Below are positions 40,383 to 50,310 of a stretch of DNA of 64,000 bases, in pieces. The notes beneath the pieces are model-generated. The model was not told the origin of the DNA, did no database searches, and saw nothing but the letters and a program-made list of their open reading frames with translations. Source of the DNA: Porticoccus hydrocarbonoclasticus MCTG13d (lineage in GTDB: Bacteria > Pseudomonadota > Gammaproteobacteria > Pseudomonadales > Porticoccaceae). Both the position numbers and the translations under genes were made by a program. Each line of letters begins with the position of its first letter. Within the stretch, counting starts at the first letter, position 1. The stretch spans positions 2,356,001 through 2,420,000 of the forward strand of contig NZ_JQMM01000001.1 of NCBI RefSeq assembly GCF_000744735.1, in the 5' to 3' direction.

Positions 40383-41834
40383 TTAACGAGCCAGTGCAAT
40401 CAACGTTTGCAGCGTGACGTCTGTTTCTTCAACACCGGCCGGATTGGCTTTCATGTTGGAAGACCAGTTGGTCGCGAAGTCTGCTTTAAAGTCAATGATG
40501 TGACCAACTACCGGCATCAGCGCCTTGTAGCCATCATCACCTACGTCGAGACGGTTCTGGAAGATAAAGCCTTTCCAGAATTCACCGTTTTTGTCGTAGG
40601 CCTCACCCAGGTAGGGACGAGGATAATCGACTTCCATATACACCACTTTCTTGCTGTAGGGGTGAACATCGGGCGGAGTGCCTTCGATTACCCATACTTC
40701 ACGTGGCTCCCACTGTACCTGGGGCGCGGGGAAGTAGTGAGGCGGAATGTCCATGCCAACTGCAGGGAACTCCTGAATGGTGTTTCTGAAACGCAGATCC
40801 ACAGTCATCAGCGGTGCGTGAGCAATCGCAAATACATATCGACGATCAACCAGTTTTACATCTTTGTATTTGGTTGGTACCGCATCCCAGATATCCCAGT
40901 CATCGTACAGCTGTACCGTACCACCAATTGGATCCATCCAGGCGTTACCGGACAGACGACGTGCACGGCGAACAGACTTCAGATAAGCCCAAACGTCATC
41001 CGGTGTTTCAGCAGTGGGGTCATTGTAGCGTACAGAGAAGATACCGATACCTTTAATATCCTGGGGATAGATTGCCACCAGAACGGTTTTTTGCATGATA
41101 TCGCCATCACCTTCTACCAGCGGACCACCATCGAGACGGCCTTCCATGTAGTAGCGACGAGCCCACCAGCGCTGGATACGCTCCATGCCGTCTTCACCGT
41201 CGAGGAACACCCAGGAGATGTGACGCAAGTCCATGGTCGCACCGTAAGTCGGTGAACGCAGGTTCCAGATCAGTTTGTCACCGGCGTGGGGGTCGTCCAT
41301 AGAGATTTCTTGCGGGTCAAAGAACATACCGGCTTCCCAGCCAGACACTGCACGGGTTTCGGGGTCAAATTTTACTTTGCCCTTACCATCCTGAGTGGCC
41401 TGCATGTACTTCTCGTCCATCTCGATGAATTCCGAATGACGGATATTCATCGCCAGGTTCTTTTCCCGAATCATCCACTCGATTTTCTCGGTAATCATGT
41501 CGCCGACACGCTTACCTTCGAAATACATGTCCTTGACCTTGTCAAAGTTGGCCGCGTTGATCACGGTACCTGCTTTCATTACCTGGTCTTCGGTCACGCC
41601 TTCGGGCAGTTGTTCCGCTTCCATATCAGGTTTGCCGTTGTCCCAGCGGCCAGCTTTCGCCGGGCTGCCGTAGAACACCGGGTTAGGTTTGGAACCGTCT
41701 GCCGTTGGCTGCACATAACCGGGCTCCCGGTCTGTTGCATACAGCGGCAGCGCTGTTTCGTCTTCCGCCGATGCCATCAAGGGCGCAAAGCCCATTGATG
41801 CCACGACCGACGCCGTTAGTAACTTCTTATACAT
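40383..41834 (-). CDS. DUF1329 periplasmic (LolA-like fold) protein, 483 aa
   Basis: The signal peptide ends at MASA-ED near residue 24. The body shows DUF1329 features: NLRSPTYGATMDLRHISW, RRARRLSGNAWMDPIGGTVQLYDDWD and EVWVIEGTPPDVHPYSKKVVYMEVDYP-like segments. The fold is related to LolA/LolB-like lipid carriers, and the family pairs with DUF1302 barrels. Of two in-frame ATGs, the one at 41834 has GGGAG at seven bases. The 5' leader contains a perfect 7-base inverted repeat. Inferred role: a periplasmic carrier of a hydrophobic substrate or lipid. Confidence 0.88.
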   Translation of the reverse strand: MYKKLLTASVVASMGFAPLMASAEDETALPLYATDREPGYVQPTADGSKPNPVFYGSPAKAGRWDNGKPDMEAEQLPEGVTEDQVMKAGTVINAANFDKVKDMYFEGKRVGDMITEKIEWMIREKNLAMNIRHSEFIEMDEKYMQATQDGKGKVKFDPETRAVSGWEAGMFFDPQEISMDDPHAGDKLIWNLRSPTYGATMDLRHISWVFLDGEDGMERIQRWWARRYYMEGRLDGGPLVEGDGDIMQKTVLVAIYPQDIKGIGIFSVRYNDPTAETPDDVWAYLKSVRRARRLSGNAWMDPIGGTVQLYDDWDIWDAVPTKYKDVKLVDRRYVFAIAHAPLMTVDLRFRNTIQEFPAVGMDIPPHYFPAPQVQWEPREVWVIEGTPPDVHPYSKKVVYMEVDYPRPYLGEAYDKNGEFWKGFIFQNRLDVGDDGYKALMPVVGHIIDFKADFATNWSSNMKANPAGVEETDVTLQTLIALAR

Positions 41835-41853
41835 AGTCATACTCCCAGTTTTA

Positions 41854-41868
41854 AAATAAGTCTTATTT
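41854..41868. repeat. Perfect inverted repeat in DUF1329 leader
   Basis: AAATAAG, one T, then CTTATTT; it sits about 20 bases ahead of the DUF1329 start codon, in the 85-base gap after the DUF1302 stop. It could be an operator or a weak attenuator; too short to be called a terminator. Confidence 0.45.
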
Positions 41869-41918
41869 GTGACTATCCGGTTTTCCAATAGTTGCACAAA
41901 TTTTCATTATTATCTTTA

Positions 41919-43736
41919 TTAGAACTGTCTGGTCAGCTTGAAGACCAGCTGGTTGTCGCGGGCGAACCAGTCCATAAAGGAGGCATCATTTTCACGCACA
42001 CCAAGCAGGTCGTCGCCGACGGTTTTATCACAACCGCTTACCCCAAGGTCTTGTCCGAGCGCAGGCTGGTTACCGTTATTATCCGCTTTACCACAGACTT
42101 TTTTGCGGTCGCCGTCGTTCCACCACAGGTCTGCTTCAACCTTCAGGCGCCAGTCGTTACCCCAGACAAACTCCACCGCCGGGATCACAAAACCGCCGCC
42201 GTTGGTGAGGTCGGTACCGACCACCAGCGAGGGGTTAATGGTGTCACGGGTATAGTTCAGCAGGGTGAACAGGGTCAGGTAAACAGTATGCTCGGATTTC
42301 TCTTCACCGAAGGAGGCAAATTCGACAATTTCATCGCTCTTCTTGCGGTTGATGATCCAAGTATCAAACAGCTGGACACTGGAAAGTGACGGACGGTGAG
42401 TACCGAGAATCTCCTGCCACTTGAACTCCTTGTCGATCCGCAGCATGACGTTCAGGGTGTCCTTCTCTTTAATACCACCCCAACCCGGCAGGTCGGACTG
42501 CAACTGGCCGTAGTTGTAAGGCTTGTTCGGTATAAACGCCACTTCGGCACTCAATGTGGAGTCCATCGCCATGCTGAAGTAGTTGACGGTGAAGCCAAAC
42601 ACATCGATTTCCGGATAGAGCCACTCACCCAACAGCTTGTTACCGCGATAGTCATCGCCATAACCTTCAAGCGCGACATCAACCGGCATACCGCCTGCAT
42701 CAAATCCAGGTACGGCTACTTGGCTGCCGCCAACACCATAATAGGAACCAAATCCTGCGAGGTCACCATCTGGATTCAGACGCAAGTTCGGGTTGATCAC
42801 TGGAGCCGGGTTAAAGGTTTTCATATAGGAGAACGAGTAACCGGCTGAGCCCCAGCGGCCGTTCCAGCGGATACCGTAGGTCCAGTCGTCCCAGTCGCCC
42901 TTGTTGTGGTCTTCGTTGTAGGCATCCGTGACCTGGGTAAAGTCAACCCCGCGGTAAGGAGTGGGAATCCAGCGACCGCCTTCAATATTATAGTTGCTAC
43001 CCATGTCCACGGCGCGATCCAGTCCCGGACGAATATAGAAGTTGAACATACCATCCCACTCGTGGACCTCATAGACGAAGTTCAACAGGAACAGCGGTTT
43101 ACGCCACTCTTCGTTGTTCTCATAGAACAGCCGCTGGCGGAAGTCGTAGCCATGCACCACGTCCATCGCCTGGAAGAAGTCGGATTCCCCCCACACCAAC
43201 TGCTGACGGCCGATACGGGCGAACAGACGGTCGGTGATCTGCCAGTCGAAGTAGATTTCACGAACAATGTCCATAATCTCATCAGTGGTTTCATACTGGT
43301 CCATGAAACTGCCTTCGGTGCCATAGCGACCATAGGTGCCACGGTTATCGGTACCGGGTGTCAGAACATTAAGGGCAGCATGCTGCTTGTCCATACGCTC
43401 AGACAGGTCTTCGAGGTAATCGGTTTTGTGTTCGTGCTCGACACGGGTGACCACCCGCCAGTTCAGCGGCCCGGTTTTGATATCCCAATCGATATTGACG
43501 GTGGCTCGCGCCTGGTTCATACGCCATTTGTCGTCGGCACTGGTCTCTTTATGATCATTCAGCAACACACCGACGGTGGTGCGGACATAGCCGTTATACT
43601 TGATCGAGAAAAAACTATCATCCATACCATAATCTAGATCGACAGCAAACGTCGGGCTTGCGGCGGCCATCAGCCCCCCAAAGCCCAGCAGAAAGCCACC
43701 TACTTTCTTGATGCTGGTGTTGTTTTTCATCACCAT
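41919..43736 (-). CDS. DUF1302 outer-membrane protein, 605 aa
   Basis: A signal peptide ends at SPTFA near residue 31. It is followed by the family opening DLDYGMDDSFFSIKYNGYVRTTVGV and a long run of alternating amphipathic strands with many aromatic residues, ending LVFKLTRQF with a C-terminal Phe. RIGRQQLVWGESDFFQAMDVV is the best-conserved DUF1302 segment. It is predicted to form an outer-membrane barrel, probably a channel for hydrophobic substrates. GGAG lies six bases before the first ATG. It leads the envelope operon and faces the divergent sigma-54 activator. Confidence 0.88.
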   Translation of the reverse strand: MVMKNNTSIKKVGGFLLGFGGLMAAASPTFAVDLDYGMDDSFFSIKYNGYVRTTVGVLLNDHKETSADDKWRMNQARATVNIDWDIKTGPLNWRVVTRVEHEHKTDYLEDLSERMDKQHAALNVLTPGTDNRGTYGRYGTEGSFMDQYETTDEIMDIVREIYFDWQITDRLFARIGRQQLVWGESDFFQAMDVVHGYDFRQRLFYENNEEWRKPLFLLNFVYEVHEWDGMFNFYIRPGLDRAVDMGSNYNIEGGRWIPTPYRGVDFTQVTDAYNEDHNKGDWDDWTYGIRWNGRWGSAGYSFSYMKTFNPAPVINPNLRLNPDGDLAGFGSYYGVGGSQVAVPGFDAGGMPVDVALEGYGDDYRGNKLLGEWLYPEIDVFGFTVNYFSMAMDSTLSAEVAFIPNKPYNYGQLQSDLPGWGGIKEKDTLNVMLRIDKEFKWQEILGTHRPSLSSVQLFDTWIINRKKSDEIVEFASFGEEKSEHTVYLTLFTLLNYTRDTINPSLVVGTDLTNGGGFVIPAVEFVWGNDWRLKVEADLWWNDGDRKKVCGKADNNGNQPALGQDLGVSGCDKTVGDDLLGVRENDASFMDWFARDNQLVFKLTRQF

Positions 43737-44323
43737 TTTCTTCTCCCACTAATTTATTAAATATTATTAGTTGCCGCCGCACATTCCGCACAGCAATGCG
43801 AAATATAAACAGCTTCGTCCCCAACAGCAACAACAGTTTTGCCACAAAAATGTGGTAATTGCGTCCGAAAAACGGTCAATACACTAGTCATCGAGGTTTC
43901 TCCGGTCACTCCTTCTTCGCTGAACGCCTTTGTTCATGGGGTTTTCACGACATTAAACGTTTTATTATCGTACGAACCCCGATGCAAATCGTATGATTAA
44001 AGAAAAATCATGGCAAGCCCAATTTATTGGGTTTCAGACTTTTTTTTGGCCGAATGGGCCCGGCAGGTCGGCAATCTACGTCCTGTTACTCTATCGGACA
44101 GATCCGGGCACGGGGCATCACGAACGGACTGACAGGTCATGACACTGCGTGTTATTATCGGTCGCACCCATGCGGGACTTAGTATTTTTATTCCGGCGGG
44201 CAATGCCAGCGGAACGCAACCGGGCATTGAGCAACTCCAATAACAGTGAGCGCAGATGATGGGTTTACCACGTCATTGCCGATTACCCGGCCGATTATCC
44301 GACAACGGGGGAGGTCATCCACA
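43737..44323. promoter_or_regulatory. Divergent control region between DUF1302 gene and sigma-54 activator
   Basis: 587 bases without a credible gene. It has several short symmetric sites: CCACA-AAAA-TGTGG at 43842-43855, ATGATT-N7-AATCAT at 43993-44011, and CCCAAT-TT-ATTGGG at 44018-44031. I checked every GC dinucleotide on the minus side for the sigma-54 spacing (GG-N10-GC read on that strand) and found none, so the DUF1302 operon probably does not use sigma-54 directly. The palindromes are candidate regulator sites, not shown to be bound. Confidence 0.5.
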
Positions 44324-46339
44324 GTGAGGGGCCCAAGTCCTAAAAAGCCCGGCCTGATTTATCGGCCCGATGGCGACAGCCTGAATGCCCAGCGGGGGAT
44401 TGATCGCGCGTGGGAGCAATTTCTCTGCAAGGGTGGCCAGGCCAAAGATCTGCCGATCCGCGACGTAATCGCCAGCTCCTGGGAGCGCTGCCTGTCCCAG
44501 GGCGTGAACCCGGAACAGAAAGCGGCACCACTGCTGGTGTCTGAAAACACCCTCTCCCACCACCGGCTGAGAAACTCCGATTTATTGCTGTGCGCAGAAC
44601 CTGTGCTGGAACAGGCGCGCCTGTTTCTGCAGGATCTCGAAACCATCCTCTACCTGACCGACTACCAGGGACTAAACCTGCAGATTGTCGGCGACCCCAG
44701 AACCATTGACGATGCAAGAGATATCGGACTGGTGGAGGGCAGTGGCTGGAACGAAGGCCATTCCGGCTCCAACGCCGTGGGTACCGCCATGGCAACCCGC
44801 AAGCCGACCCAGGTGCACGGCGAAGAACACTACATTCAGGGCTTCAAACCCTGGACCTGTACAGCAGCGGTGATCGCCGACCCCTACGACAACCAGATGA
44901 TGGGTGTGATAGACCTGTCCGGACTGTGCAGCATTTACGATAAATTCCATGTGCCGCTGGTGGTGGCCTGGGCCAGCCAGATTCAATCGGGCCTGGCGAA
45001 AAAGACCTCGGACCTGTGGAGCCTGATCCTCGAACACAGCAACAGTCAGTTCGGCCACTACCGCAACACCGGCAAGCTGTTGCTGGACAAGCAGGGGCGA
45101 TTGATCAACTCTACCGCCAACGCTGCTGCCGCACTGGACTCCCTGGGTATCGACTACGATCCCGAGACCAAACGTCGCCTGTCGATGCAGCGCTTCGGTG
45201 GCGATGAAATCGTCTACCCGCACGACGCGGGGCTGTGGGTGTCGGAGGATTGGGTGGAACCGATACTGCACAAGGGCAACATTGTCGGCTTTCAGGTGCT
45301 GGTGCCGTCACCGCGCCGGTCTACCTCCAAACCCGCCGCCGAGCCACTGGCTGCCGGCCCGACGACCAGCCTCGATCCGTTTGACGGCATCTACGGCAAG
45401 AGCCCCTCTTTTCAGGCCAGTGCGGACAAGGCCCGCAAGGCTGCTAATACACCGCTGCCAGTACTGATTCTGGGGGATACCGGGGTCGGCAAGGAAGTAT
45501 TCGCCAAGGCCATTCACGACAGCAGCCAATACGCCGACGGGCCATTTATCGACCTGAACTGCGGCGGCTTCACCCGGGACATTCTCAGCAGCGAACTGTT
45601 CGGCCATGTGGAGGGGGCGTTCACCGGCGCGCGCAAGGGCGGCATGGTCGGCAAAATCGAGGCGGCCAATGGCGGCACACTGTTTCTCGACGAAATTGGC
45701 GAGCTGCCGCTGGAATTGCAACCGGTGTTTCTGCGGGTACTGCAGGAGAAGAAAATTTACCGGGTGGGGGACATCAAACCGATCCCCGTGGATTTCCGAC
45801 TGATTGCCGCCACCAACCGCGACCTGAAAGGCGCAGTGAACGAGGGGCTGTTCCGCAAGGATCTGTATTTCCGGCTATCCACCGTGACCATCAGTCTCGA
45901 CCCACTGTCGGGCCGCAAGGAAGATATCGAAGGAATCGCTCAATTGGTGATGGCGCGCATCCGCAAAACCGACGACATCTCAGCGAAACGCTTCTCACCG
46001 GGCCTGATGACGGCCCTGAAAAGCCGCGAGTGGCCCGGCAATATCCGTGAACTGGCCAATGTGGTGGAGTGCATGTGTTTTATGTCCACAAACGAAACCC
46101 TGACGATTGACGATCTCCCCGAAGGTTATCGGCCAGGGGAAAGCAATTTAGAGCCGGAGCACGTCAACGCCTTCATCACACCACCCCAGGGTAATCTGGA
46201 CAGGGTTGAAAAATCCACCATTGAGGCCGCCATCAAACAGGCGGAAGGCAACATGACCCAAGCGGCCAAACACTTGGGCATCGCCAAGAGTACGCTCTAC
46301 CAGAAAATGAAAAAATACCATCTGAAGAAGCCGACCTGA
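44324..46339 (+). CDS. Sigma-54-dependent activator, AcoR/AcxR-like (GAF-AAA+-Fis)
   Basis: A 671-residue enhancer-binding protein. An N-terminal GAF-type sensor (about residues 45-290) contains [16 protein letters not shown], typical of AcoR-class regulators. The AAA+ domain (about 350-590) has Walker A GDTGVGKE, the sigma-54 contact loop GAFTGA, and Walker [14 protein letters not shown] Fis-type helix-turn-helix is near the C-terminus ([22 protein letters not shown]). The chosen start is the GTG at 44324, with GGGGGAGG about nine bases upstream; a longer GTG start at 44246 has no ribosome site. AcxR of acetone carboxylase operons is of this class, so control of the carboxylase operon is the natural inference. 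Confidence 0.92.
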   Translation: MRGPSPKKPGLIYRPDGDSLNAQRGIDRAWEQFLCKGGQAKDLPIRDVIASSWERCLSQGVNPEQKAAPLLVSENTLSHHRLRNSDLLLCAEPVLEQARLFLQDLETILYLTDYQGLNLQIVGDPRTIDDARDIGLVEGSGWNEGHSGSNAVGTAMATRKPTQVHGEEHYIQGFKPWTCTAAVIADPYDNQMMGVIDLSGLCSIYDKFHVPLVVAWASQIQSGLAKKTSDLWSLILEHSNSQFGHYRNTGKLLLDKQGRLINSTANAAAALDSLGIDYDPETKRRLSMQRFGGDEIVYPHDAGLWVSEDWVEPILHKGNIVGFQVLVPSPRRSTSKPAAEPLAAGPTTSLDPFDGIYGKSPSFQASADKARKAANTPLPVLILGDTGVGKEVFAKAIHDSSQYADGPFIDLNCGGFTRDILSSELFGHVEGAFTGARKGGMVGKIEAANGGTLFLDEIGELPLELQPVFLRVLQEKKIYRVGDIKPIPVDFRLIAATNRDLKGAVNEGLFRKDLYFRLSTVTISLDPLSGRKEDIEGIAQLVMARIRKTDDISAKRFSPGLMTALKSREWPGNIRELANVVECMCFMSTNETLTIDDLPEGYRPGESNLEPEHVNAFITPPQGNLDRVEKSTIEAAIKQAEGNMTQAAKHLGIAKSTLYQKMKKYHLKKPT

Positions 46340-46373
46340 GAATAAGAGATAAAGTAAATAAAAGGCTCCGGCG

Positions 46374-47096
46374 CTAGTACATGTGCTGGCCACCGTTGAT
46401 GGACAGGGTAGAGCCTGTAATAAAACCACTCTCATCCGACACCAGAAACAGTACGCCCCGAGCGATATCATGGGCGGAACCAAGCCGACCAACGGGAATA
46501 CGGGCAACAATTTTTTCCAACACGGCGGCTGGCACGGCCCTCACCATATCAGTTTCCACATAGCCTGGGGCTACCGCATTAACCGTGATCCCCATGCTCG
46601 CACCTTCCAGCGCCAGCGCCTTGGTAAAGCCGTGAATCCCGGACTTGGCCGCAGCGTAATTGACCTGTCCATACTGACCCGCCTGACCGTTCAGTGAGCC
46701 GATATTGACGATACGACCAAAACGGCGCTCACGCATGCCCTCAATCACACAGCGACTCATGTTGAAACAGGAGCCCAGATTGGTATCAAGCACCTCCTGC
46801 CAAGATTGCGGGGACATTTTGTGCAAAGTGCCATCGCGGGTGATCCCCGCATTATTAACCAGAATGGAGACGGGGCCGATATCACGTTCTATCGTTTCGA
46901 TACCGTTTTTACAGGCATCGAAATCGGATACGTCGAACTTGTAAGTGGGAATACCGGTCCGCTTCCTAAACTCGCTGGCCCGGTCATCGTTGCCTCCGTA
47001 ATTGGCCACCGTCAGATAGCCCGCCTCCTTGAGCTCAATAGCAATGACTTCACCGATACCTCTTGTTCCCCCAGTCACCAGTGCTACTTTTGGCAT
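46374..47096 (-). CDS. SDR-family 3-oxoacyl/acetoacetyl-CoA reductase-like (PhaB-like)
   Basis: A 240-residue classical short-chain dehydrogenase. The cofactor loop is ALVTGGTRGIGEVIA, with an NNAGITRDGTLHKM segment close to PhaB. The Ser-Tyr-Lys catalytic triad lies in NIGSLNGQAGQYGQVNYAAAK, and the end is FITGSTLSINGGQHMY, as in PhaB. It would reduce acetoacetyl-CoA with NADPH or oxidise a related secondary alcohol. AGGAG lies eight bases before the ATG at 47096. A terminator separates it from the thiolase upstream, so it is at least partly its own unit, convergent with the activator gene. Confidence 0.85.
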   Translation of the reverse strand: MPKVALVTGGTRGIGEVIAIELKEAGYLTVANYGGNDDRASEFRKRTGIPTYKFDVSDFDACKNGIETIERDIGPVSILVNNAGITRDGTLHKMSPQSWQEVLDTNLGSCFNMSRCVIEGMRERRFGRIVNIGSLNGQAGQYGQVNYAAAKSGIHGFTKALALEGASMGITVNAVAPGYVETDMVRAVPAAVLEKIVARIPVGRLGSAHDIARGVLFLVSDESGFITGSTLSINGGQHMY

Positions 47097-47301
47097 CTCA
47101 TCATCTCCTGATTTTTTATTCTTGCTACATCTACAACTACCGGTACCAAGCAGGCTGCGCAAAATAGCTTGCCGGAACCAGCTCTATCATAACCCACGGG
47201 ACAATTATTAAACCAAGCCCACAGGAAAACAAATACTGTGACAACAAAAGTTCAGGAAGTTTGATTGGAATCAAGACTTTTTGGGGTGACGGGGAGATAT
47301 C

Positions 47302-47342
47302 AAAAAAACTGGCAGGGGCGAACCGGTAGCCGGTTCACGCCC
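47302..47342 (-). terminator. Terminator after thiolase gene
   Basis: Read on the minus strand, a long stem GGGCG-GAACCGG / CCGGTTCGCCC with one bulged base and a 3-base loop is followed, after a short spacer, by seven T. It ends the carboxylase-ligase-thiolase operon 18 bases past the thiolase stop. Confidence 0.8.
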
Positions 47343-47359
47343 TGTCAGGGAGGAAAGCA

Positions 47360-48625
47360 CTATTTGAGTCGACGCATAACCGAGACACAATTGGTCACAC
47401 CGGAGCCACCGATATTGACGGTCATCGCCACTTCCGGATTACCCTTTGCCGCCACCCCTATCGGCTCGCCCACCAGTTGTTTGTAGGCCAGCGCATGCAT
47501 CGATGCACCTGTGGCACCCACCGGGTGGCCCTTGGATTTCAGGCCACCAGACAGGTTGATCGGACAGTCACTGTCTGGATCGTATTTACCACTCATGAAA
47601 TCGTAACCGGCACGGCCCGACTCGGACAGACCGATAGCTTCAACGCAGAGAAGCTGATTGATGGTGAAACAGTCATGCACCTCCGCCAGATCGAGATCAT
47701 CCACGGTGGCTCCCGCTTCCTTCAGCGCCAAGTCGACGGCGTGACGGGTGGCGCGAAGCTCATGCAGACGACCGATGCGTTCCTTGAGCATCATCCGGTC
47801 CGTCACATGGCCGATACCGGACAACTCAACGGCATGCTTGAAGCTGGCTTTGGCATTATCGCTGGAAGTGAGCACCACTGCGGCCGCCCCATCGGTAATC
47901 AGTGAGCAATCGTGCAGGCGCAATGGCGGGGCGATCATCGGGTTACTACCCTTGCCCGATTCCGGCAGATTGAGGATCGCCTCGGCGGTAGTCAACTTGT
48001 TGATGTCCGGTATACTACCGGGGCCAAAATGCGCCAGTGGATTCTGGATACCATTGCGGTAATTCAGGGCACTGACATGAGCCAACATGATACGCAACTG
48101 CTCGGGAGAAAGTTCTTCTTTCTCTTGGTAAGCTTTACCCAGTTCAGCAAACAAACCGGGGAAGGTCATGCCCTTGTTACCTTCTTCCGGCCAGTAGGAA
48201 CAACAGGACAGCGCATGGGTCACACCAGCGGTATTCAGGGTGTTCATTTTCTCGACGCCGATCGCCAGTACATTTTTGAACCGGCCAGAGGCCACTGCAT
48301 AGGCGGCATTGTAGATGGCCAGAGAGGAGGTGGCACAGGCTCCCTCGGTGCGGGTGGTGGGCTTGAACAGCAATCCTTGAGGATCAATTTCCAGCGCCAG
48401 CGGCCCGACGTGCTCCTGGTTCACGAACAAAGATGGAGAGCAGGAGCCGACCCAGATGGCATCAATGTCCTTTGCTTCCAGCCCGGCATCAGCAATGGCA
48501 CCAGCTCCCGCCTCTGTCAGCAATTCATAAAAGGATTTGAGATCCTCGACCTCACCGGTTTCACGGTCGCGTTTGACGAACGCACCAAACTTGCTGTTAT
48601 ACGCACCAACAATACTAACCTTCAC
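47360..48625 (-). CDS. SCP2-type thiolase (acetyl-CoA acetyltransferase-like), 421 aa
   Basis: A thiolase-fold enzyme with the nucleophile C97 in TEGACATSSLAIYNAAYAVASG. Aspartate/cysteine in VHDCFTINQLL and the histidine in LSGGLKSKGHPVGATGASM complete the site. The pattern belongs to the SCP2-thiolase/lipid-transfer group, not to the canonical FadA/PhaA group. In a ketone route it would split a 3-oxoacyl-CoA made by the adjacent ligase, giving acetyl-CoA and a shorter acyl- or aroyl-CoA. The start is a GTG with GAGGA at six bases. Same strand as the ligase, 91 bases downstream of its stop. Confidence 0.9.
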   Translation of the reverse strand: MKVSIVGAYNSKFGAFVKRDRETGEVEDLKSFYELLTEAGAGAIADAGLEAKDIDAIWVGSCSPSLFVNQEHVGPLALEIDPQGLLFKPTTRTEGACATSSLAIYNAAYAVASGRFKNVLAIGVEKMNTLNTAGVTHALSCCSYWPEEGNKGMTFPGLFAELGKAYQEKEELSPEQLRIMLAHVSALNYRNGIQNPLAHFGPGSIPDINKLTTAEAILNLPESGKGSNPMIAPPLRLHDCSLITDGAAAVVLTSSDNAKASFKHAVELSGIGHVTDRMMLKERIGRLHELRATRHAVDLALKEAGATVDDLDLAEVHDCFTINQLLCVEAIGLSESGRAGYDFMSGKYDPDSDCPINLSGGLKSKGHPVGATGASMHALAYKQLVGEPIGVAAKGNPEVAMTVNIGGSGVTNCVSVMRRLK

Positions 48626-48716
48626 AATATATCCTCACTACTATTACAGACAGATGGTTAAGTGTTTCAGGCCCGGCGGGCAGGCGTGTAAAAAGTGTAG
48701 TCGAAATGGTAACCGG

Positions 48717-50282
48717 TCAGATTTTCCGACCCGCCTCTTCCCAGAAAACCTTGCGAATCTCTTTTTTCAGAACCTTGCCAACGGGACTGCGCGGCAGCTC
48801 ATCCCAGAACAGAATCTGCTTGGGCGCCTTCACGCTACCCAGTTTGCTTTTACAGTATTGAATAATCTCCTGTTCGTCCGGTGGCCGGGATTTATCTTTT
48901 AACTCCACCACTGCGGTAACCTGCTCACCCCATTTTTCATCGGGGATGCCAATCACAGCGCAATCCTTGATTGCCGAATGCCCCCAGAGCAACTGTTCGA
49001 TTTCACTGGGGTAGACATTAAAACCGCCGGATATGATCATATCCCGCTTGCGGTCTACAATTGCCAGATAACCCTGCTCATCAAAAACGCCGATGTCCCC
49101 GGAGCGCTGCCAGCCGCCCTCACAGCGGATCGCCTCAGTGGCTTCGGGATTCCGGTAGTAGGCCCGCATCAGCAGGTTGCCCCTGATAGCAATTTCTCCT
49201 TCCTGCCCCGGCTCGAGGAGCTTGCCCTCGTCGTTCAAAACAGCCACCTCAACGTGGGGTGAAGTCCTGCCACAGGAACGCAGTATAGAGGGGTTGTTGC
49301 CATCCAGCGCCAGAACGTGATCTTCGGCGGACAGGAAGGTACACAGCATCGGCGCTTCAGCCTGACCGTAAGTCTGCACCATCACCGGCCCGAAAACATC
49401 AATGGCTTCCTTGAGCTTTTCCACCGACATCGGCGCAGCCGCATACCAGAAATAACGCAGGCTGCTGTAATCCCAGGCTTTCACCCGGGGATGGGCCAGC
49501 AGCATGTAGATCGCAGTGGGTGGCATGAACAGGTGAGTGACCTGATAGGTTTCGATAGTGGCCAGCAGCCGTTCCGGCACCATGCCATCCATCACGACGA
49601 CATTGGCGCCCTGACGGATTACCTCGAAAGAGGCGATACCGGCGGCATGAGTCATGGGGGCCGCCACCAGATAGCAGGCAGGAATGTCAGGCAACGGCAT
49701 CAACTCGTTCTGAATCGCCGAAAGCGTATCCCAGGTGATGCTTCCCCACTCCGCCAGCTTGGAGTCGCCTGTGGTACCCCCGGTGGCAAACAGGTTGACT
49801 AGTCCTGCCCCGTCATCCACATCGCTTTGCGAGTCGACGACCAATGCCTGACCGGAAAGCGCACGAAGATCAATATCGGCGACACGCTGGCCATTGAGTT
49901 CAATGAGCTGATCACCGGGAAAAGTGTCAGACAGTTCAGGGAAAGCGGTGGCGACACTGTCGTCCACAAAGAGTTTTACCGCACCGGATTTTTCAATCAG
50001 CTTGCGGTTGGCCTCAAAGGTGTTGCGCATATTCAGCGGCAACCAGACAGCACCAACCCGGGAAATGGCGAAGATGCAGCAGTAGGCCGCCACCGAATTG
50101 GGGGCGTAAGTAGCGACGATGTCCTGTCGCTTCACCCCCTGTTCCTTTAACAACGTGGCAATCTTGATTGAGGCATCGACCATTTGCCGATAGCTCAGCG
50201 ACAGGTCATTGTCCAGGTCGACAAATTTCGCTTTCTCTGAAAATAGCGCAGGACTCTGATCGAGAAAATCGACTAGACGCAT
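48717..50282 (-). CDS. AMP-forming acyl-CoA ligase, 521 aa
   Basis: An ANL-superfamily ligase. The phosphate loop (A3) reads ATGGTTGDSK. QTYGQAEAPMLC is motif A5, WQRSGDIGVFDEQGYLAIVDRKRDMIISGGFNVYPSEIE is A7-A9, and the catalytic lysine is in SPVGKVLKKE (A10). Coming directly after the five carboxylase genes it is placed like the benzoylacetate-CoA ligase gene (bal) of Aromatoleum. It should activate the 3-oxo acid produced by the carboxylase. GAGG precedes the ATG at six bases. The acid specificity is inferred from context only. Confidence 0.9.
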   Translation of the reverse strand: MRLVDFLDQSPALFSEKAKFVDLDNDLSLSYRQMVDASIKIATLLKEQGVKRQDIVATYAPNSVAAYCCIFAISRVGAVWLPLNMRNTFEANRKLIEKSGAVKLFVDDSVATAFPELSDTFPGDQLIELNGQRVADIDLRALSGQALVVDSQSDVDDGAGLVNLFATGGTTGDSKLAEWGSITWDTLSAIQNELMPLPDIPACYLVAAPMTHAAGIASFEVIRQGANVVVMDGMVPERLLATIETYQVTHLFMPPTAIYMLLAHPRVKAWDYSSLRYFWYAAAPMSVEKLKEAIDVFGPVMVQTYGQAEAPMLCTFLSAEDHVLALDGNNPSILRSCGRTSPHVEVAVLNDEGKLLEPGQEGEIAIRGNLLMRAYYRNPEATEAIRCEGGWQRSGDIGVFDEQGYLAIVDRKRDMIISGGFNVYPSEIEQLLWGHSAIKDCAVIGIPDEKWGEQVTAVVELKDKSRPPDEQEIIQYCKSKLGSVKAPKQILFWDELPRSPVGKVLKKEIRKVFWEEAGRKI

Positions 50283-50310
50283 GATGGGCCTCGCTTACGA
50301 CTGGACCAGG

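Noticed and set aside
43741-44031. Sigma-54 promoter for the DUF1302 operon
   Set aside because: I checked each GC on the minus side for a GG partner at the correct spacing and found none.
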